This document shows positions 11,085-22,659 of a DNA stretch of 64,000 nt, piece after piece; position 1 is the stretch's first letter; each line of letters starts with the position of its first letter. The translations under genes were made by a program, and so were the position numbers. The stretch comes from Gnetum montanum (taxonomy: Eukaryota; Streptophyta; Gnetopsida; Gnetales; Gnetaceae): contig MNCI01003984.1 in NCBI GenBank assembly GCA_015680685.1, positions 71,375 to 135,374 on the forward strand, read 5' to 3'. The notes beneath the pieces are model-generated. The model made no database searches. It was given only the letters and a program-made list of their open reading frames with translations, and had not been told where the DNA came from.

Positions 11085-12890
11085 TATTTTTCATTTTTTT
11101 AATTTTACAATTTTTTTTTCTAGTTTTTCATTTTTTAATTTCTTCTTTTATCTTTTTGTCTTTTTGTCTTTTTTTTTCTTTTTATAATAATCTCATCTAT
11201 GAATAAAACACTCATATGGCTCATTACACCCACTCATCCACTCTACAAATAAGAGGTTCTGTTCGAGGGTACAGTGATCTTCTTCACATTCTTAAAACAT
11301 AAAATTAATTTTGTGTTCATTGTACCCAGAATGAAGAAGAATGGAACAAGGGTGTGACATCAAGGGGACTTGTGGATTCTCTTTGGTGATGTCGGTGGGA
11401 GTTATCAGGCAACATGGTTTTACTAAGATCCTTATAGATCTAATGCAAAATGGGAGCAAGAGTAATCAAAAGGGCACTTAAAAGCCTAATGCTATTCTAG
11501 GGGGTTCCACTGGAAAGACATGCACCCATGCCTGAAGGTTGGTGGCTTCTCTAGATCTAGCAATTGAAATAAAATAAAATAAAATAAAATAAAAATGCAA
11601 AGGAAGTGCCACAAAATAAAAATCACTCCTCCCTTGAACAAAATGCCAAGTGATCATATGCCTTGTTGTTTTGGTACTCTCATAGTTGCTCATCATGGGA
11701 TGAAACAATGTGTTGTCACTGATTAGAGAAATGGACTTGGTCTTGATCTTAGAATGATGAGTTAATGACACATTAATCATGCTTTACATGCAGGCTTTAA
11801 TGTGCCTAGGTTAGTTACCTCATGTTCCAATCTCTCCAATCCCTTCTATAGTCCATCTCACCTCACTATCCATGTAATTGTAACTCGTGTCTCGTATAGC
11901 ATAGAATTATTACCTCATCCTAGTGATACTTACATGTGTGTGTTTTGTGGAACCAGTGCAGATTACATTTAACCCTTCGATTGCCCATGAACACTTTTAA
12001 GTGTGGTTATGCAAGGGCATTATAGGTTGGAACCCACTTTGGGGAGGATCCACTTGCGTAATTTTTGTAATTTGCACTCATAACCCATCTTCCACACACC
12101 TTTTATTACCATTAGCATATTGTCAACAATGTTCTTTCCTTTATTAATATCCCTCTGAATTCCAATGTTTCTATGAACCATCACATGATCTTTTTTTCTC
12201 CCTTACCATCCAAAGCCTTTAGCAATGAATCCCACCCACATATTATTCTTCATGCCTTCAAAAATAACTAAATTATCCTAGAACCCTTTAACACTTGCCC
12301 ACATGTCCTCCATTTACATTGGTAATTTTAGAAAAACCTTAAAAATTTGGTATTTTCTCTCGAGCCTAAATATCGATAAGCTACGATATCGCGTCACATA
12401 AACCCCCTAAATAAATGACCCCCCCCCCCTTCCCACACCACTTACCATAATTTTCAATTATTCACATGGGGGAGTTTTTCAAATTTCACTCTATGACTTG
12501 CGATTGTGCATCCTTTGCTTTCATACCTATATCTTGCTCGTTGGGCCCCCGATTTTCATTCCATCTGAACCTACTTGAACTTGAAGTGTTCAGCTTAGTT
12601 GTGGGGGAGGGACACATGCTGAATAACGCATAACATTTTTGGAATTTATCATCACCTAAAGGACATTATCAAGGGTAATTATTTATAACATTATAGATAA
12701 ATGTGCCAAAAATAATTTCATCCCCTTAATTATACTGAGAAACTAATTTGGAAACCACCTAAGTAAAAAGGACTCACTATTATAATCTTTCAGGTAATAT
12801 CACATGGAGATAAAATAAATTAATTAAGGTAAGTAGTAAAGTATAACTTAACTTAAAAAAATTACTAACGATTGGTCCCGTGTGATTGTA
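11085..12890. other. Non-coding stretch upstream of B env-position ORF
   Basis: No credible ORF. It holds a pyrimidine-rich tract at 11,085-11,190 (runs of T with C), a short pentanucleotide array, a run of ten or more C at about 12,419-12,430, and a purine-rich GTGGGGGAGGGA at about 12,600-12,611. A block at about 12,007-12,057 matches the spacer of A at 4,650-4,715. This probably corresponds to the pol-to-ORF spacer of element B. Confidence 0.5.
11567..11594. repeat. Pentanucleotide microsatellite (AAAAT)n
   Basis: About five tandem copies of an AAAAT unit (read as ATAAA on the plus strand). A simple sequence repeat; no other function is suggested. Confidence 0.85.
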
Positions 12891-12891
12891 G

Positions 12892-15640
12892 ATGGCCTTG
12901 AAATGTGAACAATAGGAAGGTCCTGCTCAAGGTGGGAGCAAATGACCTAGGAGAGGTCAAGGATAAGTCCCTGCTGGACAACATGTAGAGTAGGAGGAAC
13001 AATCATTTAGCATTCACCAAGAAGACCCTACTACTATACAATCAAGGCTGGTAGAAGGAGGAGCTGCAACAGCACCTGAACAGGGACAAAATCTCATGTT
13101 GTCCTAGGATTGTGTTCAGCTTATCCATGAAAGGTCCACATTCACTACGGTGATTGTGGAATTAAATTTTGAACCATTCATAGAGTTTTCTCCTAAGGCT
13201 ATTAGGGACCACTTCAAAGGGTCTCCCTTATGGCCTATCTTCTCTTAAAGTGGTGCTTGGTACCTAGGGGAAATGTACTAATTCTAGCACAACAGAGAAC
13301 AAGGCACCATAGTTAACATTTGTGGTGTGATAGTTGATTTCTCTATGCAAGCCATTTCAAAAGAATTAAACCTTTCAAATATATGGCCAAAGGTTGCTCA
13401 ATTATCTACCCATTCAGACCCTGATGCATGACGATTTTGGTTGGAAAGGGCATATGGCAAGGATAAGACATTTGGAGAGTTGACAATAGAAGAGAGGATC
13501 TATTTCAAAATTGGAACATACCACCTCTTCCCCATGAAGGACCCAAAAAGGATTTCAGCATATGGGACAAGGGGATGTGTAGTATTGATGAAAAAGGTTA
13601 ATGTTAACCTACATCATCTATACTTTATAGAGACCTTAAGGTAGTTTGAAGAACAGAAGATAGGAAAGATGGCGTTGCCCTTCCCTTGCATTTTCAGGAA
13701 GTTGTGCCAATGTATTGGTATTAGAGGATATACCAATCATGTCCTCCGAAAAGTCCAAAATGCTTCATATGCTAAATTGTTAAAGCCACCAACTGCAAGG
13801 AAAATCACTGGTGAGATGTTGGGACTAGAATAAGAAAAAGAACAGATGGTAGGACCAATTACAACTCAATGTACAGGACCCAGCCAACAACAAGAAGCAG
13901 GGCCTAGAACAAGCCAAGATCAACCACCACTACTGCAAGATTATAGATTATCAATGAGGCATCTCAGGGCCTTTACTAAGACAATCAGTTGGGGAAGTCG
14001 TGATGATGAAAATCTCTTCCATGTCATCGACGATGTCATACAACCCACCGTTTCTTTGGATTGTGCAAGGGGTGAAGTGTCCATCCATACAGGAGGAGGG
14101 AAGAGCACTTGGTAACAACAGATCTCAGGGAATGCTGCATCCTTCCAAGTGTAATTAGAAACTAGTGAAGGGGCCATGGTGGTGGTCATGCAACACTAGG
14201 TTGCAACGAGAGCCGTAGATGTTGTCATAGACCACATTAAAGAATTGTTCAATGTACCTATTGTGCCACCAGTAGATCTCATAGGAGCATGAGATGCTCA
14301 AAATTTGGCCAAAACCTCAATGACTCTTGCAAAACATGAGGATGTACTTGATCGATTGCTACAAATACGACAAGTAATGAAATCCCTGTTTGACATCCCT
14401 CAAGATGTTATAGCAATTCAATTAGACCTCATTTCCACTAAGGGAAAGCTAGTCTTGACAGAGATGAGGGATGAGCATGATGAAGCAGAGATGCAAAAAC
14501 TGCAAGAAAGGCTCGTAAACCTACAAGCAGCACAATGAGACCATTTGCAATTTGTTCCTGCAAACCAATTGGACTATTTCAAAACTGAGCAACTGACCAA
14601 ACTACTAATGGAGAATAAGAAGGTGGTAGAAGAAAAAGAGAAGGCTGTTTGAGATGCCTCTACAGCACAAGTGTAAACTCATCTACATACCAAGGCACTC
14701 AAGGCCTTACAAGAGGAAAACAAGTAGCTTATTGCTGAAAACCTTTGGTTGACCTCTGTGGAAAAGCAAAAGAATGTTCTTGAAGAAAATTTTCATTAAT
14801 TGCAAGAACAATTCATCTAGGTCAACCAAGACATGAACCATTTAGCTAGGGAAAATCAAACCCTCTCAATGGAGGAGGTACGTGCCATCCACCAAAAGAT
14901 GGCTATCAAAATAAGCACATGGAAAAATGAGGCTAAATGGCATGAAAAACTAAAGGAGCACTTCTAGGACCAGGAGGGGATGTACAAACAGATCAATGAG
15001 AAGGAAATCCGATCCATATGGCCAAGGCCCACATCAATGTTGTTAGTCCTCAACACACTAACTGGCGGGCCATACTGGACACATATGCATTGGTCCACTA
15101 GGTGGAAGTTAAGAACCAAGACCTTACAGAATACATGGAGTTGGAAAACCTAAGGTATGCCAACCTTGCCATGTTAATAGTAAGGTGCCCAAGAACAAAG
15201 CTCAAGCAACAGGTAGCCACCACCTACAACAAATATGAAATAGAATTTGCAAAATGCAAGAAGATATTTCAAAAATTGGAGATTGCAAATTTTGAACTTG
15301 AAGTGGTTAAAGAAAGCTACTAGGGACAAAAGGGTGTCGCAATAGATTTGGCTCGATAGCTTGCATATTTCCAAGAATATAGAGACAAAGCTAGAGCCTA
15401 TGAGGAGGAATGACAGGTGTTTGCAACTTGGTATGTCAAGGTAAATCAAATGTTTCTACAACTGCCCTGCCCATGGGAGGTGCCGACTCCATCAAACATT
15501 GGAACATTAGCATAGACGGTGCAAGACTCCCAAACCGAAGAGGAGAAACTCTAGGCCATACTTCAACGCCATCAAGTCCCAAGACCAAGGGAAAGGCACC
15601 CATGGAGGAGCCACCGTCACCAACAACTACATGAGTTCCA
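12892..15640 (+). pseudogene. Env-position ORF of element B (unknown function, coiled-coil protein)
   Basis: The first ATG (12,892) is preceded by TGATTGTAG, which resembles a splice acceptor. In order I see an N-terminal helical/strand domain (about 13,090-13,700) with FEPFIEFSPKAIRDHF, then GTIVNICGVIVDFSMQAI and ERIYFKIGTYHLFP; a linker; and a long Lys/Glu/Gln-rich region (14,300-15,330) predicted to be coiled coil. The C-terminal block FATWYVKVNQMF and PCPWEVP follows at about 15,418-15,490, in a different frame. The N-domain resembles, by pattern only, the putative plant transposon protein domain found in some retroelements. There are many TAG and TGA stops. It is homologous to the ORF of A at 1,100-3,790. 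Function is unknown. Confidence 0.65.
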
Positions 15641-15813
15641 TTAATTTTGTAGCTGTAGGATTTCCTTTCACATTCTTTGTGTTGTGTCTTAATTTTGTTC
15701 TGATTCCACACTATGGCATGACCCCATTCTCACCATTCAATAATCCCATACCTATCCACTATGTAATCAACAGAGTTTGTTCTCACTATAACTTGAGGAA
15801 AAGTTTTCATTTA

Positions 15814-15825
15814 GTCATGGGGGTA
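15814..15825 (+). other. Polypurine tract of element B
   Basis: GTCATGGGGGTA lies immediately before the LTR start TGATGAGT. It matches the tract of A. The match is to a short motif, but the position is exactly right. Confidence 0.65.
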
Positions 15826-16613
15826 TGATGAGTTATCATTTTTTTTGGTCACGATATTGCATGTCTCCTCATCTATAAATAAGATGTAGACAGTTCTAAT
15901 AGGAAGTTTTTAAGTCTTAGTTTTTGGAATTTCTTTTAAGTGTTAGTTTTAAGTAGTTCTTCTCTCAATCCTTCTCTTCTAGTGCATGCCTGCAATGTGG
16001 TGATTGTAATTGTATGGCATCCTTATTCAAGTGTGACGTACTTGGACATGCGCATGACTGGAAATAAATATCGAGATTACTTCATCATTGCAGAATTTAC
16101 TTAGTTTAATTATTTATTTAATTGTGACTTACTACTTTCTTATTTAATATCTCTTCACCCTAAACTCCTATTAAACATGGAATGAGTACGACTTGATCAC
16201 GAGCATTTAAGTGTGACTACCTGGTAACCCAGTAGTATACCTAGGATCTGTACTTGGTAATCTCAGTGGTACTCATGCACAAGGTCCAAGATGTGTACAG
16301 ATGATTGAGGAATGGATGCTCATCACACTTAGGCTAGCTTAGATTCTCTCTCATCCTCTCTCTCTTAGCTTAGTTACTATTATTTTCCATTATCTCCAAG
16401 AGTATCATTAGTATAGGAACACATCATACACCTCACTCTAGACTAAACCATATGTGACAAAGTTAACACTATTCTATATGGGAAGACAATGAACTGCGAC
16501 CTAAGAATAACTGTCTAGATGCCACAACTAGTCCATCTGTGGAGTTTTACTAGATCGTGTGTGAAACACTCGTATTTGTATGGTTGAGTGTAGGGGTACC
16601 TAGCCACTCATCA
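15826..16613 (+). mobile_element. 3' LTR of element B, 788 bp, with 8-bp terminal inverted repeat
   Basis: The LTR starts TGATGAGT and ends ACTCATCA, a perfect 8-bp inverted repeat with the canonical TG...CA ends. It follows a polypurine tract and contains a TATA box. It is related to the A LTR. The five bases after it are ATAAT; no matching upstream LTR with the same duplication was found in the window. Confidence 0.8.
15874..15881 (+). promoter_or_regulatory. Candidate TATA box of B LTR
   Basis: TATAAATA inside the LTR, 48 bp from its start, with the flank CTCATC before it. It is a plausible promoter for the element; transcription start is unknown. Confidence 0.45.
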
Positions 16614-16904
16614 ATAATGCTATAACCAAATTGACCAATGTAGCCTTAAAACATCAATTGCAACATAATACGATAAAATCATAATAAAACCATAATTCTA
16701 GAAAAATATACCCAAAGCTGAAAAATTAAATGTAGAACTAAAATGTCTACAACATAATAGCCATAGCCACATGGTGTGGAAAAATTCTTCAATAATAAAC
16801 CATGAATGTGAAACCATCCACAACTAAGTAATTCGCTAACATTACCCATAACATCAACATCAAATTTGATCAATGATAAGAATGACTAAAAATAGATAAT
16901 TGAT

Positions 16905-19900
16905 GGTATTAAGAGGCATTCGGAGAAGGAGGTGAAGGGCAATTTTCACCCTCATTGTTGGGGCCACCAATATCATTTGGTGCTTATAACATGGCAACAC
17001 AAGACCAATTAGTAATCAACATACAAAAAAACCTAAGTTGAAACATAAATATGTAAACAAAATATATAAACTAAGCATCCAACAACATAGTAAACCAAAC
17101 TAAGCTAAAATAAAGCATAGAGAAACTAAAATAAACAAGCTTGAGAGGGTTTTAGAGTAGCATATTTTGTGGGGAAAGTCTAAAGACCAACCTCTAGATG
17201 ATGGAGGAGCTGGTTTTCAATCATGTTAGCCTAGTCTACATCTCCAAGATTAACACCCATGAGGATGTTGTTCTTATTTACATCACTATGTATATGTCTC
17301 ATGAGAGAATGTAGCAGTAGTTACCTTCCATGAGGTGATAGTCATATGAGGAGTAGGGAAGTTGGCTACAACCACACTATCTGCAAACAACTTGTAGACT
17401 TCCTCCATGTTGATCCCCTTCATGAATAATTCCAATTAACAACATTCTATAGATTCTTCCTGCAACCATTAGAGGTAGGTATCCCGCTCAACCTTATAAT
17501 GTTTTTTGTGATCCTTTTGTGCTCGACCCTACTCAAGGACCCAAGTTCAATAGTCCTTCCTTTTACCAGTCTTGTGGTTCAATAGGTCTATTTGAAGTTT
17601 TTATTCTACTATCTCTCTAGTAAGGGAAACCTTGCCATGAATTTCATTCCAGTATCATACCCAAGTTATTATCTTGATGCACAAGAAGTTCTTTTTGGTC
17701 ACTTAGGCCTCCACAAACTCCTTGTAATCCTAGAGATCCCTCACCTCCTAGAACAAGTCATGGTTTTCCCTCTTTAATGCCAAAACTTGTTCCCATAATA
17801 ATTCATTGAAGAATTTGCATTCCAACAAATATTTTTCATATAAGAATGCATATGAAGTAACATACTTGTACAACATTTACCACATCAGGAGGTAAGGTAG
17901 ATAACACATCAATCTCTACAACCTGGTTAGGATCCCATTTCAACTTAGGCATTATAAACAACAACATAACACAATAAAAAATTAGGCATATAAAACTAGT
18001 TAACAACTAAGAAAAGGAAAATAACAAAAACTATATAACTATTAAAACCAAGTAAAATTAAAAAACATGTGAAGAAAAAAAGAAAAATGGTTTAGAACTC
18101 TCACTAAATTCTAGATCTCTCTATTGAAATTTGTTAATCATGTCCTCAGTAACAACCCACATAAACTCAATCTTATTGTGAGTATCCACCCATGGTTGCA
18201 TGTGGAAGGTAAAGAAAAAAGCATTGGCTTGAGGCTCTAGAGCTATAACAAACATAATGAATGATTAACAACTAATGACCAAGGTTAAACATAAAACAAC
18301 AAAAATAATATATACAACACATGAAAGACCAAAAATCATAAGCACCTAATAGATCCTCTAGTGTGATTTAGGAAGTTCACCTAGTTATGAATCCCCAAAC
18401 AAAGCATCAAAATTATCAAATAGAGGATGGGATAGACCTTCATCCTCATGATGTTGTAGTGCTTCCTCCTCTTAATGCGTTTTTTCCACCTTACTTGCTA
18501 CTGCAGACACCTATTATTGTTGCTTTCCTACAAGAACAACAATGTAAAATGTAGAACAAGTTAACACATTTTGCCTGCATTACCAAGACCATAACCTAAA
18601 ATATAACTTCAAAAAAAATAATAAAATAAATAGAATATAACTTTAACTCCATCATGCACCTAGTTAAGCTTGATGATCAATCTTCTCTTTAAGGGCTCCT
18701 CAATGATTGGTGTTGTCTCATCAACCAAAGGCCTCTTGAGTTTTTCTTTAGCTAAATCTTCAACTTTAGCAAGCAACCTTTTGACCTTTTTCATATTTTC
18801 ATTTCAACATGGAGTTCTCTCTCCATGTTGTTATGGGATGAACAATGAGCATCACCAAAGCCTTTGATGATGATGGATAACAATTCATCCACATCCTTTG
18901 GTGGGTCCTTGGCTTGCATGATTAGAAAGAGGTGTCTTACCTAATGCCTAGTGAGTTGGGATGGGTTGAGTCACCCATCATTCATCCTTTATCACTATGA
19001 GGAACTCTGCAAATCTCCAAAGGTAAGCTACAAAGAATGCAATATGCATATGAAACTTTTTCATTAGATTTTTTCATGTAGCCTAGAAACCAAATGAGAA
19101 ACTCATTTGAATTTGGTATGCTTAGTAAGGATCTTCTTCATGGTCCATGCTAGCTCAACATTCATTATCTTTTCCTACCAAAGCAACTTGGAAAATGCAC
19201 TATATTGAAATAGGGATACATCTCTTTAGCCTCTAGAACCTAGAATTAGCTTATAGGAAATTCCTTATTACCACGATGAGTGTTTAAACACTTCTCAACT
19301 TCCTCTTAGCAATTCATCTCCTTCATTTCTTTGGTGATAATCATTGTGCCCTCATTGGGAACACCAAAGGGATCACTGAAGGTGGATTCATTGACATCCA
19401 AGGTAACCATCACATCATGAATGTGGGTGATGAACCTCTTGACTCTTTTGCTAAATGATTCGATGATGTTTTCCATTTCTATAGTGGAAACAATGGGGAT
19501 TAGGGCCATGAAGATGTCAAGCAAGCCTGCATGAAAAATCCTTACCTGAATAGCCTTGGATGCCTAATCAACCAACTAGTACTATGTACATTTCAGCTCA
19601 TCAAACTTGAGAAATAACATCTCCTCAGTGTGTCTTGAAGTGATTACAGGGACTTCAGTAGATGGAATAAATCCTACAACATAACAAAAAAATATCCTAT
19701 TAGTATTAACATAGGTGCATCATGCAAAAAGAAAATATAAAAAATGTAGCCAAATTAAATCAAAACTAGTGCATCCATTTAAACAACCAAAGACTGAATA
19801 AATCAATGACTAGAGATAACCAAAATACTCACTTCACCTATAAGATAAAGGCATCATATGAGCCTTAGGAGATAAAGGCATCATATGAGCCTTAGGAGAT

Positions 19901-21870
19901 AAAGGCATCATATGAGCCTTAGGATGATGTTTGATGTAATTATCAAATTCATCATTCAATTGGTCCATCATCTCAAGTCTCACTATTGGGCTTTTGATGA
20001 ATACCCCATGGTTGTTTGGGCTAAGGGTAAAAGATTGTCACCCTTGATCAATTCTTGAACATTTATCCTATACCTGTAGGCAAGGGAAATAATGAAAATC
20101 ATTATAACTTAATTACATAACAAAAAAGAAACAATGATAAACTAAAAACAAAAATTATAACAAGTACACATACACCTCTACATTGCAGATGGTGTCAAGG
20201 GGATTTCGAAATAGTGTGTGTACACGATGACCAATCGACAAGGTGTTGTCAATGTTGTATTGCCTGAACTCAAACATCTCCCAAATTCTGGATAATTTGT
20301 AGTGTCCACAATGTTCATTTCATTGTGCATCTCACCATCTATGTGAGTCTCTGGATCATCAACTAGGAACTTGATGATCATACTAGAAGAGCGAGGGAAA
20401 ATGGTTTCAATGATAGTAGCTATAATATGGGACACTAATTATGACCAAATCATCACATGAAAGTTTTTAAGTAAATAGGTCAAGAATTCCCTTGCTGCCA
20501 GCCTAATCCACAACAAGCATTTTTTCCACTCCATGTTAGGACGTGGAGTGTTGGGACTAGGCATATGGATATAGCATAAGAGCCCCACCAACTCTATGAT
20601 GATCAAGATGGGCTTCAAGAAGGTCCTATACCATCCAACACACAACCATTATATCCTTGTAAACCAAAACTAAGACTTAACCATGCTAAAATACTAAAAA
20701 TGTAATAATTATCATGTTAACCTTTTCAACATTTATAACACTTCAACATGGAAAATAACACTTAGAAAAAATACCAAGTGGAACAATTCATACTTGAATG
20801 GAATGGAAATGATCATTTACAACTAAAAGTGTGGAATTGATAGTTTAAAATCAAAAACATGGAAATGATAGTGTATAACTAAAATTTTAGTATTCTAGAC
20901 TTAGAAAAAACTCAAAACACAACCCAAGCCCATAAACCAAAATTCAACAATGAAACTAAAACTACAAGCAATGGCCATAGTAAATAGTTGATAAAAATTA
21001 TCAAACCTTTTTTAAATTTGATCCAAACCACCTCTAAACCCTTCTCAACACTTTAACCAATCCCTAAGAACATGGGAAATTGATGGAAAAAATTTCTCAA
21101 AATCTCAACATGGCCCATATTCAAAGGGATAATTGTGTAATAGCCATAAAACCTTAATTCTACATCACTTTACAGAAACATATGTAAATAGTTTAACCAC
21201 TTATTTGATTTCAATGATTCCATAGCTATTGAAATCCTTGAATGATGAACTAAAATCTCATAACCATAAAACTTAAAAATTCATGAATGTTTACTATAGA
21301 AAAAGTATCAAAGTTATACTAAAAATAGTTGAAAACTCAAAACCCACTTGACATAGCCAAAATGGAAACAACCATAAAAAATTAACCATAAGGTGAAATC
21401 AAGTGGTTGAAAAATTAAATCAATTTGAAAATAGTAGAAAATAACTCCATATCCTTGAAAAATAAAAATTCTCAATCATTTCCTTGTGAAAAAATTCACA
21501 TGTGATGTTGCTTTTTGGATGGAAAAAGTAGAAAGCTTGTGGGATTCATGGGAAATAGAATTTATTCCATAATTAAGAAAAAACCCAAAACCCAAGTAAC
21601 ACCAAAAATGTGTAAACATGACCTAAATATATGATGGGATTTTTATGAAATTCCAATATGACCAATACACAAGCCTAGATCTGAGAAATGGAATAAATGG
21701 AATAAATAGAATAAACTCTCAAGCAAAAATCAAGTAAGGCTATGTACCTAAGATAAATAGAAGTGAATCCTTCTCCAATTCTGGAATGTCAAAGGTGTGA
21801 AAGGTCATAACTAGTTGCATTTGTCTCCTTCAAAGAAAGGCTTCTAATAGGAGTCTTCCTTCTTGAGATG
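16905..21870 (-). pseudogene. P1: intron-bearing decayed gene of unknown function
   Basis: Coding islands on the minus strand alternate with AT-rich gaps bounded by GT and AG. Clear introns, read on the minus strand, are 20,175-20,074, 19,832-19,674, 18,345-18,243 and 17,324-17,236 (89-159 bp). Exon content, from the N-side: 20,645-20,178; an exon with FIKSPIVRLEMMDQLNDEF and three copies of PKAHMMPLS; a long exon around 19,524-18,690 ending in a Lys/Glu-rich part (AKVEDLAKEKLKRPLVDE); a coiled-coil exon at 17,820-17,325 ending EEVYKLFADSVVVANFPTP; and a short last exon ending NEGENCPSPPSPNAS then stop at about 16,913. In-frame stops occur in most exons. No domain is recognised. AT-rich sequence at 20,650-21,780 may be a long intron or an upstream region. 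Confidence 0.5.
19843..19923 (-). repeat. 27-bp in-frame tandem repeat, three copies, inside P1
   Basis: Three nearly identical 27-bp units encode PKAHMMPLS on the minus strand. The unit length is a multiple of three and the repeat sits in the reading frame of the flanking exon, ending close to a GTGAGT donor at 19,832. Confidence 0.85.
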
Positions 21871-21935
21871 GTGCAGAAAACTAGTGTAGAAGACACTAAA
21901 AATCCTTGGATTTTAGGAGCATTTGGATGACTACG

Positions 21936-22010
21936 TTGATACTTTTGGGTAAGAATAGCTATGACTACATTGATACTTGGGGTAAGAATAGCTATGACTA
22001 CATTGGTGCT
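21936..22010 (+). repeat. Short tandem repeat, three copies of about 35-40 bp
   Basis: Three consecutive units each begin GACTACRTTG and end with GGGTAAGAATAGCTAT (the last is incomplete). The GACTAC start is the same motif that recurs through the larger array that follows. Confidence 0.75.
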
Positions 22011-22659
22011 TGTGTCAGTAGTAGGCATATAGCTTCAAACTTGGGAACAACATTTGGATGTGGAAAAAATGACAATGATTTTTGCAAGTTCAAGCCAAGA
22101 AACCTACTTACACTTGGGTGTCCACCATGAAACCCTAGTTTCCATGCATCACTCCCACTTCAGTAAGTGATGGAATTAGCAAGTAGGACTACACTAGGTT
22201 ACAAAAATTCTATTCCATTCAAAATTACCAATTCTTTGTAAGCCCCTATAGATAAACCAAGGAAAACCATGCCTATGCTGGGGCTTAGAAACTTGGGAGC
22301 CTCAAAATAGATGCCATATCCCATCCACTACCAAAACATAGTCCCCAATCCTACATCCATGTTGAAAAAGCTCATGATCAAGCTAGGCAATCAAGTGTCA
22401 ACATCTAGGTAAATTGAACTACAAAAGGCCTCAATATTTAAAAGAAAATTGGTTATCCCATGTAACTACACTAGCCTAAAGCCTAACTACACAAGCCCAG
22501 TATAGTCAAATGGGATATTTTGCCTTTTCCCACTTTTGATCAACCAACTTATGCTGAGTATTAATCTATGAAACCTTGTAGCTAAAATTAGCATCTAGGA
22601 GTTAGAATTGGAAATCACTAGGTACTTGAATAGTCTTAAATCCCATCATAGATTGGTTC

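Larger units (their letters stand above)
10009..16613 (+). mobile_element. Element B: Athila-like LTR retrotransposon, plus strand, internally deleted
   Basis: B is a relative of A in the opposite orientation. Its firm parts are the env-position ORF (12,892-15,640), polypurine tract and 3' LTR (15,826-16,613). No RT, RNase H or integrase is present upstream, so pol has been lost or B is 5' truncated. The left limit is uncertain: I set it at 10,009 only because plus-strand coding begins there, and the true limit could be as late as about 11,900. Confidence 0.5.

Noticed and set aside
11190-11960. Possible 5' LTR of element B, prompted by CTCATCTATGAATAA resembling the TATA region of the B 3' LTR
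   Set aside because: Similarity does not extend beyond about 15 bases and no TGATGAGT or ACTCATCA end is present.
19527-19545. GTAAGG...TGCAG as an intron in P1
   Set aside because: It would be only 19 bp, too short for splicing; the reading frame continues through it.
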